Source: Coxiellaceae bacterium UBA6002
GTDB taxonomy: Bacteria; Pseudomonadota; Gammaproteobacteria; UBA6002
Assembly: GCA_002429595.1 (NCBI GenBank)
Contig: DJAM01000095.1
Coordinates: forward strand, 1 to 32,803
DNA: 32,803 bases
Direction: 5' to 3'
How positions within the stretch are numbered: position 1 is the stretch's first letter; every line of letters begins with the position of its first letter. Position numbers and translations under genes: made by a program. The notes under the pieces were generated by a model. It made no database searches and had not been told where the DNA came from. It worked only from the letters and a program-made list of their open reading frames with translations. Shown here piece after piece: positions 1 to 8,455 of this stretch.

Positions 1-28
1 ATGACAAATAAGGCTGCGCGGGAATGAC
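1..28. repeat. Right-arm fragments of the 73-bp palindromic repeat
   Basis: The window opens with ATGAC (1-5) and then TGCGCGGGAATGAC (15-28), the right-hand arm of the dispersed palindromic repeat found complete at 10538, 25727 and 28075. The two ATGAC ends are 23 bases apart, like the tandem single arms at other copies. The rest of the element lies outside the window. It sits seven bases beyond the lptB stop codon, so it forms the 3' flank of the lpt operon. Confidence 0.6.
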
Positions 29-35
29 AGGAACA

Positions 36-761
36 CTACAAATCGAATTCATCGCCAAGATAAACCTCACGCACCAACTCATTCTTCAAAATCTCTTCAG
101 GAATACCAGAAGCGATAATCTCTCCCTGATTCACGATATAAGCTTTCTGACAGATAGTTAGTGTCTCTCTGACGTTGTGGTCGGTGATTAAGATGCCAAG
201 TCCACGACCACAGAGATGATGAATGATTCTCTTAATATCGATAACAGAAATTGGGTCAATACCCGCAAACGGTTCGTCAAGTAGCATGAAATTTGGGTTC
301 ATGGCCAAAGCGCGAGCAATCTCGACTCGGCGTTTTTCGCCTCCTGACAGACTCATGCTGATGGAGTCTCTAAGATGGTGAATGTGAAATTCATTCATCA
401 AGTTTTCAAGCTGTTCTTGTCTTTGTTCCTTGGTTAAGTCCTGACGCAGTTGCAGGATTGCCATAATATTTTGAGCAACCGTTAATTTGCGAAAGATAGA
501 ACATTCTTGAGGGAGATAACCGATTCCAAGACGGGCCCGCATATGCATCGGTAGATTGGTGATATTCTTATCATTTAAATAGACACTGCCACCGTTTGAT
601 TGGATGAGACCTACAATCATATAAAAACTGGTCGTTTTACCGGCGCCATTGGGTCCCAATAGTCCAATGACTTCCCCCGACTTTAATTCTAAAGAGACGT
701 TTTTTACGACGCGGCGTGCTTTAAATGATTTTTCTAAATTCTTAACTGTTAATACATTCAT
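36..761 (-). CDS. lptB: LptB, LPS export ABC transporter ATP-binding protein
   Basis: Cytoplasmic ATPase of the LptB2FGC complex, which extracts lipopolysaccharide from the inner membrane and drives it across the periplasm. The 241-residue protein has the normal family length. Walker A is GPNGAGKTT at residues 36-44, the Q-loop includes Q85, the ABC signature LSGGE is at 138-142, Walker B ends in LLDEP with catalytic E163, and the switch histidine is H195 in ITDHN. The following NVRETL is typical of LptB. The start codon directly abuts the lptA stop codon (762-764), so the genes are translated as one unit. In many gammaproteobacteria rpoN follows lptB; here the window ends first. Confidence 0.96.
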   Translation of the reverse strand: MNVLTVKNLEKSFKARRVVKNVSLELKSGEVIGLLGPNGAGKTTSFYMIVGLIQSNGGSVYLNDKNITNLPMHMRARLGIGYLPQECSIFRKLTVAQNIMAILQLRQDLTKEQRQEQLENLMNEFHIHHLRDSISMSLSGGEKRRVEIARALAMNPNFMLLDEPFAGIDPISVIDIKRIIHHLCGRGLGILITDHNVRETLTICQKAYIVNQGEIIASGIPEEILKNELVREVYLGDEFDL

Positions 762-1274
762 TTAATTATTACGTTTTAAGTCTTTGATAGGTTCTAAAAT
801 TATTTTTGCCTGGCTATCTTGGTTTGGATGAGAAGTGATTACCTTGCTTGTCATATCATAGAAGATAACTGGCCCTGTAAAAACACTGTTATTGTAGTTG
901 ATAACAGCCTGATTTCTCAAAATAACATTGTTTGCTAAAGGGTAATAACTGATTATTTCGGCACTGGCCGTGAGCTGATCCTTATCTTCATGAACTAAGG
1001 TTTTATATTGAGCTAGTTTACCAAAGGCATCGACCTGTTTGATTTTATGGCTCTTATTATAATACACCACCATTTTTTCAGCTTGTAAGTCGGTGACTCC
1101 CTGGGTCGCGTGTACATGGCCATCATAATAAACTATGCCCTTTTTAAATTCATAGTTGATCGAGTCTGCCTCAATGTAGATTTTTTCAGGATTTACTTCT
1201 GCTAAGGTCTTAAGACAACAGAACGTTGTGAGGAAAAAGAAAATTATCCATTTAGCGACACTTTTTGGGGTCAT
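762..1274 (-). CDS. lptA: LptA, periplasmic LPS transport protein
   Basis: Periplasmic OstA/LptA-type bridge protein that carries lipopolysaccharide from LptC to the outer-membrane LptD. The 170 residues start with a signal peptide (basic MTPKSVAKW, hydrophobic stretch to about residue 21, likely cleavage after A25 in KTLA). An OstA-like beta domain follows, with the typical IEADS, YDGHV and A-x-Q-G pattern around residues 34-60. The gene overlaps the end of lptC by 23 bases and abuts lptB, so lptC-lptA-lptB are tightly coupled. Identification rests on the signal peptide, the fold pattern and the strongly diagnostic neighbourhood. Confidence 0.93.
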   Translation of the reverse strand: MTPKSVAKWIIFFFLTTFCCLKTLAEVNPEKIYIEADSINYEFKKGIVYYDGHVHATQGVTDLQAEKMVVYYNKSHKIKQVDAFGKLAQYKTLVHEDKDQLTASAEIISYYPLANNVILRNQAVINYNNSVFTGPVIFYDMTSKVITSHPNQDSQAKIILEPIKDLKRNN

Positions 1275-1824
1275 AATGGCCTTTCGTCTGTGATAATAAT
1301 TGAATATTGCCGTTCTTAAGGTCGCCTTTCATGCCTATACCGGTGACATCTAACCCAGGTTGTTTAATGGTGACTTTTTCGTTGGTGGTCACTAAATCTT
1401 TTTTGGGAAAAGCCGTAAGAGATTCTGTCAACATGACAGACTCTGGTTTGTCCTGCGTCGCCGTTTGTCGTACCACAACGTCTTCATATAATTCAAAACG
1501 CTCTGTGCCATTAAAGCTTTTGGCGCGTTTTGAGGTAGCAATCACCTCTTGGTCTTTTTTATACAGTTTTATAATAGGTGTTTGGATCTCTGCTCGGTCC
1601 TGTTCTTGAAAATGATGCACCACCGGGCTGAAAACTAGAATATCTTTTCTTCCTAGGTCATTAGTTCGCATATAGGTCACATTGAGCATGTAGTAGTCCG
1701 GTGTGTGCGGATTATCTTTCATCGTTGGACTCTCAGTACTGAGCAAGAGCTGTTTGATCGCAAAGATGCTGACGATCAACGCAAGTATGAAAGAGATATT
1801 GATCAGAGCTGTATTTTTGTTCAC
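1252..1824 (-). CDS. lptC: LptC, LPS export inner-membrane anchor protein
   Basis: Bitopic inner-membrane protein that accepts lipopolysaccharide from LptBFG and passes it to LptA. Residues 7-27 form one hydrophobic membrane segment; the remaining ~160 residues are a periplasmic beta-rich LptC domain containing the LYKKDQEV-type strand and the late TIKQPGLDVTGIGM segment typical of the family. Length (190) matches known LptC. The start overlaps the kdsC stop by four bases, and its 3' end overlaps lptA by 23 bases. Sequence conservation in LptC is low, so gene order contributes to the call. Confidence 0.92.
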   Translation of the reverse strand: MNKNTALINISFILALIVSIFAIKQLLLSTESPTMKDNPHTPDYYMLNVTYMRTNDLGRKDILVFSPVVHHFQEQDRAEIQTPIIKLYKKDQEVIATSKRAKSFNGTERFELYEDVVVRQTATQDKPESVMLTESLTAFPKKDLVTTNEKVTIKQPGLDVTGIGMKGDLKNGNIQLLSQTKGHYDPKKCR

Positions 1825-2354
1825 AAATATTGCTCACAAAGTGCGGCTAGTTGATCTTGTGCGGTTAAAATAAACTCACAGACTTCCCGTACGGCACCAG
1901 CTCCGCCATGACGAGAGGTGCACCAATCCGCATGTTGAGTAATAAGAGGAGAGGCATTGGCAACGGCGATACCAAGACCACAACGTCTAATTGGTCCTAG
2001 ATCATTGAGATCGTCGCCGGTATAAGCAATTGCTTCATCCTGTAGATTTAGCTCCTGCTTTAATAATTCGTAGGCCTGTACTTTATCTTCTTGACCTTGA
2101 TAGACGTGCTTAACGCCTAGCTCTGCCATGCGACGGGTCACTAATTCGGAACGTCGGGCAGTGATAATGGCAATTTCGATATTGGCTCGAAGTAGCATCT
2201 TAATGCCCATACCATCGTGGCTGTGGAATGCTTTGTATTCTGTGCCCTGATCGGTGAAATAAATTTTACCATCGGTCAACACGCCATCGACATCAAAGAA
2301 TGCTGCTTTAATCTGCTTAGCTTTGCGGATGGCTGTCTCGTGACATTTTTGCAT
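1821..2354 (-). CDS. kdsC: KdsC, 3-deoxy-D-manno-octulosonate 8-phosphate phosphatase
   Basis: HAD-superfamily phosphatase that hydrolyses Kdo-8-phosphate to Kdo in LPS core synthesis. The 177 residues carry the HAD motif I as FDVDGVLTDG, with nucleophile D21 and acid/base D23. Motif II is in IITAR, and the late metal-binding motif is GDDLNDL. The lack of a large cap domain fits the tetrameric KdsC family. It lies eight bases after kdsD, which makes arabinose 5-phosphate for the same pathway, and overlaps lptC by four bases. Confidence 0.95.
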   Translation of the reverse strand: MQKCHETAIRKAKQIKAAFFDVDGVLTDGKIYFTDQGTEYKAFHSHDGMGIKMLLRANIEIAIITARRSELVTRRMAELGVKHVYQGQEDKVQAYELLKQELNLQDEAIAYTGDDLNDLGPIRRCGLGIAVANASPLITQHADWCTSRHGGAGAVREVCEFILTAQDQLAALCEQYL

Positions 2355-2362
2355 GAAAACTC

Positions 2363-3334
2363 CTATAGACCGGCACTTAGCAGGTCATGTAGATGGGCAA
2401 TTCCCAATAAATCGCGCTGCTCATCGACTACCAACAAAGAGGTAATCTTATGAGTTTCCATAATTTGCAAAGCTTCCATGGCTAAAAGGTCAGGCAAGAT
2501 AGTTTTGCATGATTCAGTCATAACCTGCTTGATCGGGGTATCATTGATATTAAGGTTTTTATTTAAAGTTCGTCGCAAGTCGCCATCCGTATAGATTCCT
2601 ACGAGCTTATTTTGGGGATCTACGACGGAGGTCATACCTAAACTTTTTTGAGTCATCTCCACCAGTGCTTCTCGTACTGAGGAATTATCATTGACTCGAG
2701 GAACTTGATCGCCAGTGCGCATAAGATCTTGTATCTTAAGCAATAAGCGTTTGCCTAAGTTGCCACCTGGATGGAAAAAAGCAAAATTTTCAGCTGTGAA
2801 GCCACGTACTTCTAATAGGGCAAGCGCTAAAGCATCTCCCATTACTAACGTTGCCGTCGTGCTCGAGGTTGGAGCAAGGCCGAGAGGGCAGGCTTCTTTA
2901 GGAACGCTGACGTCAATATTGATCGTAGCATTTCGTGCTAAGGTCGACAAAGGGTTGCCGGTCAGCGAAATCATCGGAATTTTTAAATGTGCAATGGCAG
3001 GTAGCAAGGTGATCAATTCATTGGTTTCGCCAGAGTTGGATATCGCAATAATGACATCCTGCGCGGTAACCATCCCCATATCACCATGGCTAGCTTCAGC
3101 TGGGTGGATGAAGAAAGAGGGCGTTCCAGTGCTCGCAAGTGTAGCGGCAATCTTTCGAGCAATATGACCTGATTTACCCATGCCAAAAACCACGACTTTA
3201 CCTTGGCAATCAAAAAGAAGTTGGCAAGCGTGACCAAAATTCCGATTAATTCTAGGTAGTAAACTCGAGATCGCTTCAATTTCGGTATTGATGACCGTAA
3301 TAGCTGAGTCACAAAATTGTTGTATGAATGTCAT
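2363..3334 (-). CDS. kdsD: KdsD, arabinose-5-phosphate isomerase
   Basis: Converts ribulose 5-phosphate to arabinose 5-phosphate, the first committed sugar for Kdo. An N-terminal SIS domain has GMGKSGHIARK near residue 55 and SNSGET near residue 105, and two CBS domains occupy roughly the last 120 residues. Two starts are possible. ATG at 3344-3346 gives 327 residues but lies only a few bases after the transcription start expected from the TATAAT box at 3357-3362 and has no ribosome site. ATG at 3332-3334 gives 323 residues and is preceded by GGAAAAG at good spacing, so I chose it. It is the first gene of the Kdo/Lpt operon. Confidence 0.94.
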   Translation of the reverse strand: MTFIQQFCDSAITVINTEIEAISSLLPRINRNFGHACQLLFDCQGKVVVFGMGKSGHIARKIAATLASTGTPSFFIHPAEASHGDMGMVTAQDVIIAISNSGETNELITLLPAIAHLKIPMISLTGNPLSTLARNATINIDVSVPKEACPLGLAPTSSTTATLVMGDALALALLEVRGFTAENFAFFHPGGNLGKRLLLKIQDLMRTGDQVPRVNDNSSVREALVEMTQKSLGMTSVVDPQNKLVGIYTDGDLRRTLNKNLNINDTPIKQVMTESCKTILPDLLAMEALQIMETHKITSLLVVDEQRDLLGIAHLHDLLSAGL

Positions 3335-3356
3335 TTTCTTTTCCATTAAAGAGCGA

Positions 3357-3362
3357 ATTATA
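3357..3362 (-). promoter_or_regulatory. -10 box for the kdsD-lptB operon
   Basis: On the minus strand this reads TATAAT, a perfect sigma-70 -10 hexamer. Transcription would begin near 3350 and read into kdsD. No convincing -35 hexamer is seen about 17 bases upstream. The 90-base gap between the divergent kdsD and mlaF genes is A+T-rich; on the plus strand TGCTAAATA (3394-3402) could be an extended -10 for mlaF. Confidence 0.45.
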
Positions 3363-3435
3363 AATTAAAAAGTATGACTAAGGTACTTTGATGTGCTAAA
3401 TATATTAAATGTTTGTGTAAGAATAAGATGGTGAT

Positions 3436-4245
3436 ATGGATCCGAAAAACGCGCAAGAAAACTTTATTCAAATTCAAGATCTCTCCTTCGCGCATGGTAA
3501 CAGAGTCATCTTCGATCACATCAATATCAATATTCCGCGTGGCAAAATCACGGCTATTATGGGGCCAAGCGGTACCGGTAAAACCACCTTATTGAAACTA
3601 ATCAGCGCTCAGCTTAGACCTAAGCAAGGTAATATTTACGTCGATGGCAAGAATGTTCACCAATTGTCACGTGCTGAGTTGTATGAGCTTCGAAGAAGAA
3701 TAGGGGTGCTCTTTCAAAGTGGCGCTTTATTCACCAATCTCAATGTTTATGAAAATGTGGCGTTTCCATTACGTGAGCATACTGAGTTACCCGAGGAAAT
3801 GATCCATGATTTAGTGCTGATGAAGTTGCAAGCAGTAGGCTTGCGAGGGGCCCAGAAGTTAAAGCCCAGTCAGTTATCGGGGGGTATGTCTCGAAGAGTT
3901 GCTTTAGCGCGTTGCCTTGCATTAGATCCAGATCTTTTAATGTATGACGAACCTTTTACCGGACAAGACCCGATTACCATGGGTGTCTTGGTTACTTTAA
4001 TTAAAAAGATTAATCATGCACTAGGCATTACTTCTATTATTGTCTCCCATGATGTGGCTGAGACTTGTTCAATCGCTGATTATGTTTATATTTTGTACGC
4101 TGGTAGGATAATCGGTCAGGGCACCCCGAATGAAATAGCAACGACAACATCGCCAGATGTGCACCAATTTATCGAAGGGTTACACGACGGTGCAGTTCCT
4201 TTCCATTACCCTGCGAAAGATTATGAAGAGGATTTAGCGCTGTGA
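3436..4245 (+). CDS. mlaF: MlaF, phospholipid ABC transporter ATP-binding protein
   Basis: ATPase of the MlaFEDB complex, which moves phospholipids between inner membrane and periplasmic MlaC to keep the outer membrane asymmetric. Walker A is GPSGTGKTT at residues 43-51, the Q-loop is FQSGALF at 93-99, the signature LSGGM is at 147-151, and Walker B ends with MYDEP and E172. The switch histidine is in IVSHD. SGGMSRR and the DEPFTGQDP stretch are typical of MlaF. Length 269 is normal. It is the first gene of mlaFEDCB-murA, divergent from kdsD; gene order kdsD/mlaF back to back is common in gammaproteobacteria. Confidence 0.96.
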   Translation: MDPKNAQENFIQIQDLSFAHGNRVIFDHININIPRGKITAIMGPSGTGKTTLLKLISAQLRPKQGNIYVDGKNVHQLSRAELYELRRRIGVLFQSGALFTNLNVYENVAFPLREHTELPEEMIHDLVLMKLQAVGLRGAQKLKPSQLSGGMSRRVALARCLALDPDLLMYDEPFTGQDPITMGVLVTLIKKINHALGITSIIVSHDVAETCSIADYVYILYAGRIIGQGTPNEIATTTSPDVHQFIEGLHDGAVPFHYPAKDYEEDLAL

Positions 4246-5024
4246 TTTTAACGATCGAAAAACTAGGTAATGTTGGCATTCTCTACTTAACGAGGTTAGG
4301 ACGTTCTGGAAAGTTCCTAATTAAGACAATTTTGCGAAGACCCCGCTTTTCTGCCAGTTTTTCTTTGGTGGTCCAGCAGCTTTTCAGTGTAGGTGTACTA
4401 TCATTGTTAGTGATTTTAGTTTCCGCACTGTTTATAGGATTAGTGCTGGGTTTACAGGGATATAATACATTGCGACATTTTAGTGCAGAACAACAACTTG
4501 GTCAGTTAGTCGCTCTAAGTGTCGTGAGAGAACTGGGTCCTGTGGTGACCGCATTGTTGTTTGCAGGACGGGCTGGTACGGCACTAACCGCTGAAATTGG
4601 TTTGATGAGCGCGACCGAGCAGCTAGCGAGTATGGAAATTATGGCAGTTGATCCCTTATGGCGGGTCATCTCCCCACGTTTTTGGGCAGGTTTTATTTCC
4701 ATGCCCATCCTAACCGTGATCTTCAATATCGTTGCAATTTATGGTGGCTATTTAGTCGGTGTAGAATGGCTAGGGATTGATGGCGGATCATTCTGGTCGA
4801 ACATGCAAGCTGCCGTTGATTTTCGATTAGACGTCGTCAATGGCATTATCAAAAGCTTAGTTTTTGGCTTCATCGTGACTTGGATAGCGGTCTACCAAGG
4901 TTTTTATTGTGAACCTACTGCGTCGGGAATTAGCAGAGCAACCACCCGAACAGTCGTGTATTCGTCGTTAGCAGTACTAGGTTTTGACTTTATACTAACA
5001 GCAATCATGTTAGAAGGATGGTAA
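4242..5024 (+). CDS. mlaE: MlaE, phospholipid ABC transporter permease
   Basis: Inner-membrane permease of the Mla system. The 260-residue protein has several hydrophobic helices and the MlaE signature around residues 90-125: RELGPVVTALLFAGRAG followed by TAEIGLM. The start is GTG at 4242-4244, overlapping the mlaF stop (GTGA), so translation is coupled. The end overlaps the upstream extension of the mlaD frame. It would work with MlaF below the membrane and MlaD in the periplasm. Confidence 0.95.
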   Translation: MILTIEKLGNVGILYLTRLGRSGKFLIKTILRRPRFSASFSLVVQQLFSVGVLSLLVILVSALFIGLVLGLQGYNTLRHFSAEQQLGQLVALSVVRELGPVVTALLFAGRAGTALTAEIGLMSATEQLASMEIMAVDPLWRVISPRFWAGFISMPILTVIFNIVAIYGGYLVGVEWLGIDGGSFWSNMQAAVDFRLDVVNGIIKSLVFGFIVTWIAVYQGFYCEPTASGISRATTRTVVYSSLAVLGFDFILTAIMLEGW

Positions 5025-5026
5025 TT

Positions 5027-5494
5027 GTGCAAAAAAGAATAGTAGAAATGACAGTTGGTTTATTCATGATAGCGGGTATGCTGTCTTTATTATTGTTAGC
5101 GCTAAAAGTAAGCGGTCTTCGCCAAAGCGCCTCTGCCGATAATTATCGTGTGGTCGCAGAGTTCGATAATATTGGCTCATTAAAAGCAAGAGCGCCAGTA
5201 CGCATTGCCGGTGTTAAAGTGGGTCAGATTGAAAAGATCGAACTACAAAATCAACACTTCAAGGCAAAGGTGACATTATTAATTGATAGAAAAGAAAATA
5301 ACTTACCTATTGATACTGCGGCTAGCATCTTAACTGAAGGTTTATTAGGTTCGAATTACATAAGCTTAACGCCAGGATATGAAGATGAATTATTAAAAGA
5401 TGGTAGCGTTATTAACAATACTCAACCTGCTTTAATTTTGGAAAATTTGATTGGTCAATTGTTGTTTAGCTTAAAAAATAAGGATGAGAAGTAA
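5027..5494 (+). CDS. mlaD: MlaD, MCE-domain lipid-binding subunit
   Basis: Periplasm-facing MCE protein that forms the hexameric lipid channel on MlaE. A single N-terminal membrane helix (about residues 8-27) precedes one MCE domain starting at AEFDNIGSLKARAPVRIAGV, with the GLLGSNYISLTPG strand later and a LENLIGQLL helix at the end. I start it at GTG 5027 (155 residues, MQKRIVE, as in the E. coli protein), because AGAAGGA at 5011-5017 is spaced well for it. The in-frame ATG at 5018 touches that site. There is no long C-terminal tail, unlike the E. coli homologue. Confidence 0.93.
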   Translation: MQKRIVEMTVGLFMIAGMLSLLLLALKVSGLRQSASADNYRVVAEFDNIGSLKARAPVRIAGVKVGQIEKIELQNQHFKAKVTLLIDRKENNLPIDTAASILTEGLLGSNYISLTPGYEDELLKDGSVINNTQPALILENLIGQLLFSLKNKDEK

Positions 5495-5495
5495 T

Positions 5496-6077
5496 ATGAA
5501 AATTAAAACCTATCTTGTTGCTATTTTCTTTTTATTCGCTAGTATTGCTGCTTTTGCAGAGGCAGCGCCAGTTGAGATGTTAAAATCTGTTTCATCTCAA
5601 ATGATTTCACAGCTCGACCAAAATCAAGGCCATATTAATAGCCAAGTGATTTCAGGCATTATTCACCGAGTTTTATTGCCACACGTTGATTTAGAAACGA
5701 TGTCACGGTCAGTAGTGGGTAAAGAATATTGGAATCAAGCAACACCTGTGCAGCGCGAACAATTTAAACGTGCATTTACTAACTTAGTCATAAAAATATA
5801 TTCTGCACCTTTATCAAGTTACAACGGTGAGACCATTGAATTCAAACCACTTCGTGATGGCAGTGGTAGCCGCGTTCAAGTGGAAAGCGTTATTGCTCGC
5901 AAAAATGGTCAACGAATTCCTGTGAGTTATCGATTGGTGCAGGCTGGCGGTGCTTGGAAAGTCTACGACTTCAGTGTCGAAGGCATTAGCATGATTCGTA
6001 GCTACCGTACCCAGTTTGATAGCATTCTTAAACAGCAGGGCATGGCTGGTTTATTAAATAATATTGCAGGTAAATAA
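5496..6077 (+). CDS. mlaC: MlaC, periplasmic phospholipid-binding protein
   Basis: Soluble periplasmic carrier that shuttles phospholipid between the outer-membrane MlaA complex and MlaFEDB. The signal peptide is MKIKTYLVAI plus a hydrophobic core, with likely cleavage after AFA (residue 21). The mature part has the Tol-Ttg2/MlaC pattern: VDLETMSRSVVGKEYW, a Q-REQFKRAF helix, and VYDFSVEGISMIRSYR near the end. The ATG at 5496 directly follows the mlaD stop and has GAGAAG upstream; an in-frame ATG at 5484 would add four residues but lacks a ribosome site. Confidence 0.93.
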   Translation: MKIKTYLVAIFFLFASIAAFAEAAPVEMLKSVSSQMISQLDQNQGHINSQVISGIIHRVLLPHVDLETMSRSVVGKEYWNQATPVQREQFKRAFTNLVIKIYSAPLSSYNGETIEFKPLRDGSGSRVQVESVIARKNGQRIPVSYRLVQAGGAWKVYDFSVEGISMIRSYRTQFDSILKQQGMAGLLNNIAGK

Positions 6078-6389
6078 ATGGAAGCCTGTACCATTAGAAA
6101 AGAAAGCGATGGGTTTAAAATATTTGGTCTTCTAAATTTTGATACCGTCCCCAAACTTTACAAACAAGGCACTCAATTACTTGAGGGTCTTGATAATATT
6201 GTCATTGATTTTTCTAATGTCACGCATGCGGATAGTTCCGGGATAGCATTACTTTTATATTGGTTGCGGATTGCAAAACTTGAAGGGAAATCATGTCAGT
6301 TTGCCAATCTGCCAGGGCAATTGGTCGAGATGGCGAATGTCTGTGAGGTAATGCCTTTTTTACAAGCACATATGTGCATTAACAATTGA
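6078..6389 (+). CDS. mlaB: MlaB, STAS-domain subunit of the Mla transporter
   Basis: Small cytoplasmic STAS protein that binds MlaF and stabilises the transporter. The 103 residues form one STAS domain, with the typical VIDFSNVTHADSSG loop (D52-S53-S54-G55) followed by a long helix. The ATG is immediately after the mlaC stop. The family is weakly conserved, so position at the end of mlaFEDC is a large part of the evidence. In E. coli a BolA-family gene (ibaG) separates mlaB from murA; here murA follows after 13 bases. Confidence 0.9.
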   Translation: MEACTIRKESDGFKIFGLLNFDTVPKLYKQGTQLLEGLDNIVIDFSNVTHADSSGIALLLYWLRIAKLEGKSCQFANLPGQLVEMANVCEVMPFLQAHMCINN

Positions 6390-6402
6390 AGAAAAAAACA
6401 CT

Positions 6403-7665
6403 ATGGATAAATTAATCATAACTGGCGGAAATAAACTCAATGGTGAAATCCGCATCTCCGGCGCAAAAAATGCGGCGTTGCCTATTTTGGCGGGAACCTT
6501 ACTTGCCGATGAACCAGTGACTTTATCAAATGTTCCTCATTTGCAAGATGTTACGACCACCATGAAATTACTGGGCCAGATGGGGGCTCAGCTTATGATT
6601 GATGAACGAATGAATATCCAAGTGGATTGTCAGCCAATTAATAGTTTTTCTGCCCATTATGAGTTAGTGAAAACGATGCGAGCATCGATCTTGGTGCTAG
6701 GACCTTTGCTAGCGCGTTATGGTAGAGCTCAAGTTTCATTGCCAGGTGGTTGTGCGATTGGTTCTCGTCCTGTTGATATCCATCTTAAAGGTATGGCAGC
6801 AATGGGTGCTAGAATTTCGGTGGAAAATGGCTATATTCTGGCTGCCGCTAATAAACGTTTGACGGGTGCTAACTTGGTTCTAGACACGATTACCGTGACT
6901 GGTACTGAAAATTTAATGATGGCAGCATCACTTGCGAAAGGCCAAACCATTATCAAAAATGCAGCTCGTGAACCTGAAGTTCGTGACTTAGCTAACTTCT
7001 TAAATTCTTTGGGCGCCAACATTCAAGGCGCTGGATCCGACACTTTAATTATTGAAGGTGTTGAACAATTATCAGGTGGCAATTATCGAGTTTTACCAGA
7101 TCGTATTGAAGCAGGAACCTATCTGATCGGGGCGGCAATGACTCAAGGTAAAATCAAAGTCAAAGATGTGCAACCTGAAATCTTGGAATCGATCATAATC
7201 AAGCTTCGTGAAGCCGGTGCGGAAATTACCATTGGTCCTGATTGGGTTGAGTTAAATATGGAAAATAAACGTCCCAAGGCAGTGAGTGTCTCAACTGCAC
7301 CATATCCCGCTTTTCCTACCGACATGCAAGCTCAATTAATGGCACTAAATACCATTGCAGAAGGTGTAGGCACTGTGACTGAAACCATCTTTGAAAATCG
7401 TTTCATGCATGTTCATGAACTTCATAGAATGGGTGCCGACATTAGCCTCCAAGGTAATACTGCAATTTGTAAGGGTGTAGATTCTTTAACAGGCGCGCCA
7501 GTGATGGCGACTGACTTAAGGGCTTCTGCAAGTTTAGTGTTAGCAGGACTTGTCGCTAAAGGCAGAACCATCGTAGATCGAATTTATCATATCGATCGTG
7601 GCTATGAATGTATCGAAGAAAAATTAGCGTCCTTGGGTGCACAAATTAAACGCCTTCCCGCCTAA
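6403..7665 (+). CDS. murA: MurA, UDP-N-acetylglucosamine 1-carboxyvinyltransferase
   Basis: Transfers enolpyruvate from phosphoenolpyruvate to UDP-GlcNAc, the first committed step of peptidoglycan synthesis. The 420 residues match the family length. The PEP-binding K22 is in SGAKNAALP, and the fosfomycin-target cysteine is C117 in LPGGCAIGSRPVD. Because the cysteine (not aspartate) is present, the natural-resistance form of MurA is not seen. Other family signatures are GTENLMMAA, the PDRIEAGTYL stretch and AYPAFPTDMQAQ-like loop. It is the last gene of the mla cluster, a common arrangement in gammaproteobacteria. Confidence 0.97.
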   Translation: MDKLIITGGNKLNGEIRISGAKNAALPILAGTLLADEPVTLSNVPHLQDVTTTMKLLGQMGAQLMIDERMNIQVDCQPINSFSAHYELVKTMRASILVLGPLLARYGRAQVSLPGGCAIGSRPVDIHLKGMAAMGARISVENGYILAAANKRLTGANLVLDTITVTGTENLMMAASLAKGQTIIKNAAREPEVRDLANFLNSLGANIQGAGSDTLIIEGVEQLSGGNYRVLPDRIEAGTYLIGAAMTQGKIKVKDVQPEILESIIIKLREAGAEITIGPDWVELNMENKRPKAVSVSTAPYPAFPTDMQAQLMALNTIAEGVGTVTETIFENRFMHVHELHRMGADISLQGNTAICKGVDSLTGAPVMATDLRASASLVLAGLVAKGRTIVDRIYHIDRGYECIEEKLASLGAQIKRLPA

Positions 7666-7686
7666 AAATAAATTGCAGGAAACATT

Positions 7687-8445
7687 GTGGTTAAATTGCA
7701 TGATTTAGTAGCTTATCTAGATGCATTGTTGCTACCCAATGCTTTTAAAGATTACTGTCCTAATGGCCTTCAAGTGCAAGGCAGAGTTTCAGTGAATACG
7801 TTAGTGACCGGAGTTAGCGCTAACCAAGCGTTGATCGAGGCAGCTATTGCACAAGGCGCCGATGCATTATTAGTCCACCATGGTCTTTTTTGGAAAAATG
7901 ATCCGCTAACCTTAACGGGCATTAAATACCATCGCATTAAGTCTTTAGTTCTCAATGACGTCAATTTAATTGCCTATCATCTACCACTCGATGCTCATCT
8001 GGTTTACGGCAATAATATCCAGTTAGCAAAACACCTTGGCATTAATTTCACCGAAGCTTTTGCAGTTGAGCCAGGTTTAGATTTAGGTTTTATTGGTTGT
8101 CTTCCTGAACCAATTCCCGCAGAACAATTTACAGAATTATTAACCTCGCGCTTAGCAAGAGCACCGCTTCATATTCCCGCGTTTGCCAAAGAGATCAATA
8201 AAATTGCTTGGTGTACCGGTGCTGCACAAGATTTTCTACCACAAGCAATCGAATTTGATGTGGATGCTTACGTGACAGGAGAAGTGTCTGAGCGAACAGT
8301 GCATATTGCTAAAGAAAATAATATTCATTTCTTTGCTGCTGGTCATCATGCCACTGAGCGCTACGGTGTTAAAGCATTAGGTGAACATCTGAGTGAGCAG
8401 TTTGATTTGAAGCATATTTTTATTGATATTGATAATCCGGTTTAA
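7687..8445 (+). CDS. Nif3/YbgI-family dinuclear metal-binding protein
   Basis: Member of the Nif3-like family (E. coli YbgI), hexameric toroid proteins with two metal ions per subunit; often annotated GTP cyclohydrolase I type 2-like, with the physiological role unsettled. The metal ligands expected from YbgI are all visible: H64-H65 in LLVHHGLFW, D102 in LPLDAH, H220 and E224 in GHHATERYG. Length 252 matches. The start is GTG with AGGAAA upstream. It follows murA by 21 bases and may share its transcript. The convergent ankyrin gene ends only ten bases downstream. Confidence 0.92.
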   Translation: MVKLHDLVAYLDALLLPNAFKDYCPNGLQVQGRVSVNTLVTGVSANQALIEAAIAQGADALLVHHGLFWKNDPLTLTGIKYHRIKSLVLNDVNLIAYHLPLDAHLVYGNNIQLAKHLGINFTEAFAVEPGLDLGFIGCLPEPIPAEQFTELLTSRLARAPLHIPAFAKEINKIAWCTGAAQDFLPQAIEFDVDAYVTGEVSERTVHIAKENNIHFFAAGHHATERYGVKALGEHLSEQFDLKHIFIDIDNPV

Positions 8446-8455
8446 GCAGTATTTT

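Noticed and set aside
2715..3167. Plus-strand reading frame of 150 codons opposite kdsD
   Set aside because: It lies wholly inside kdsD on the other strand, has no recognisable domain, and kdsD is a confirmed gene with family motifs.
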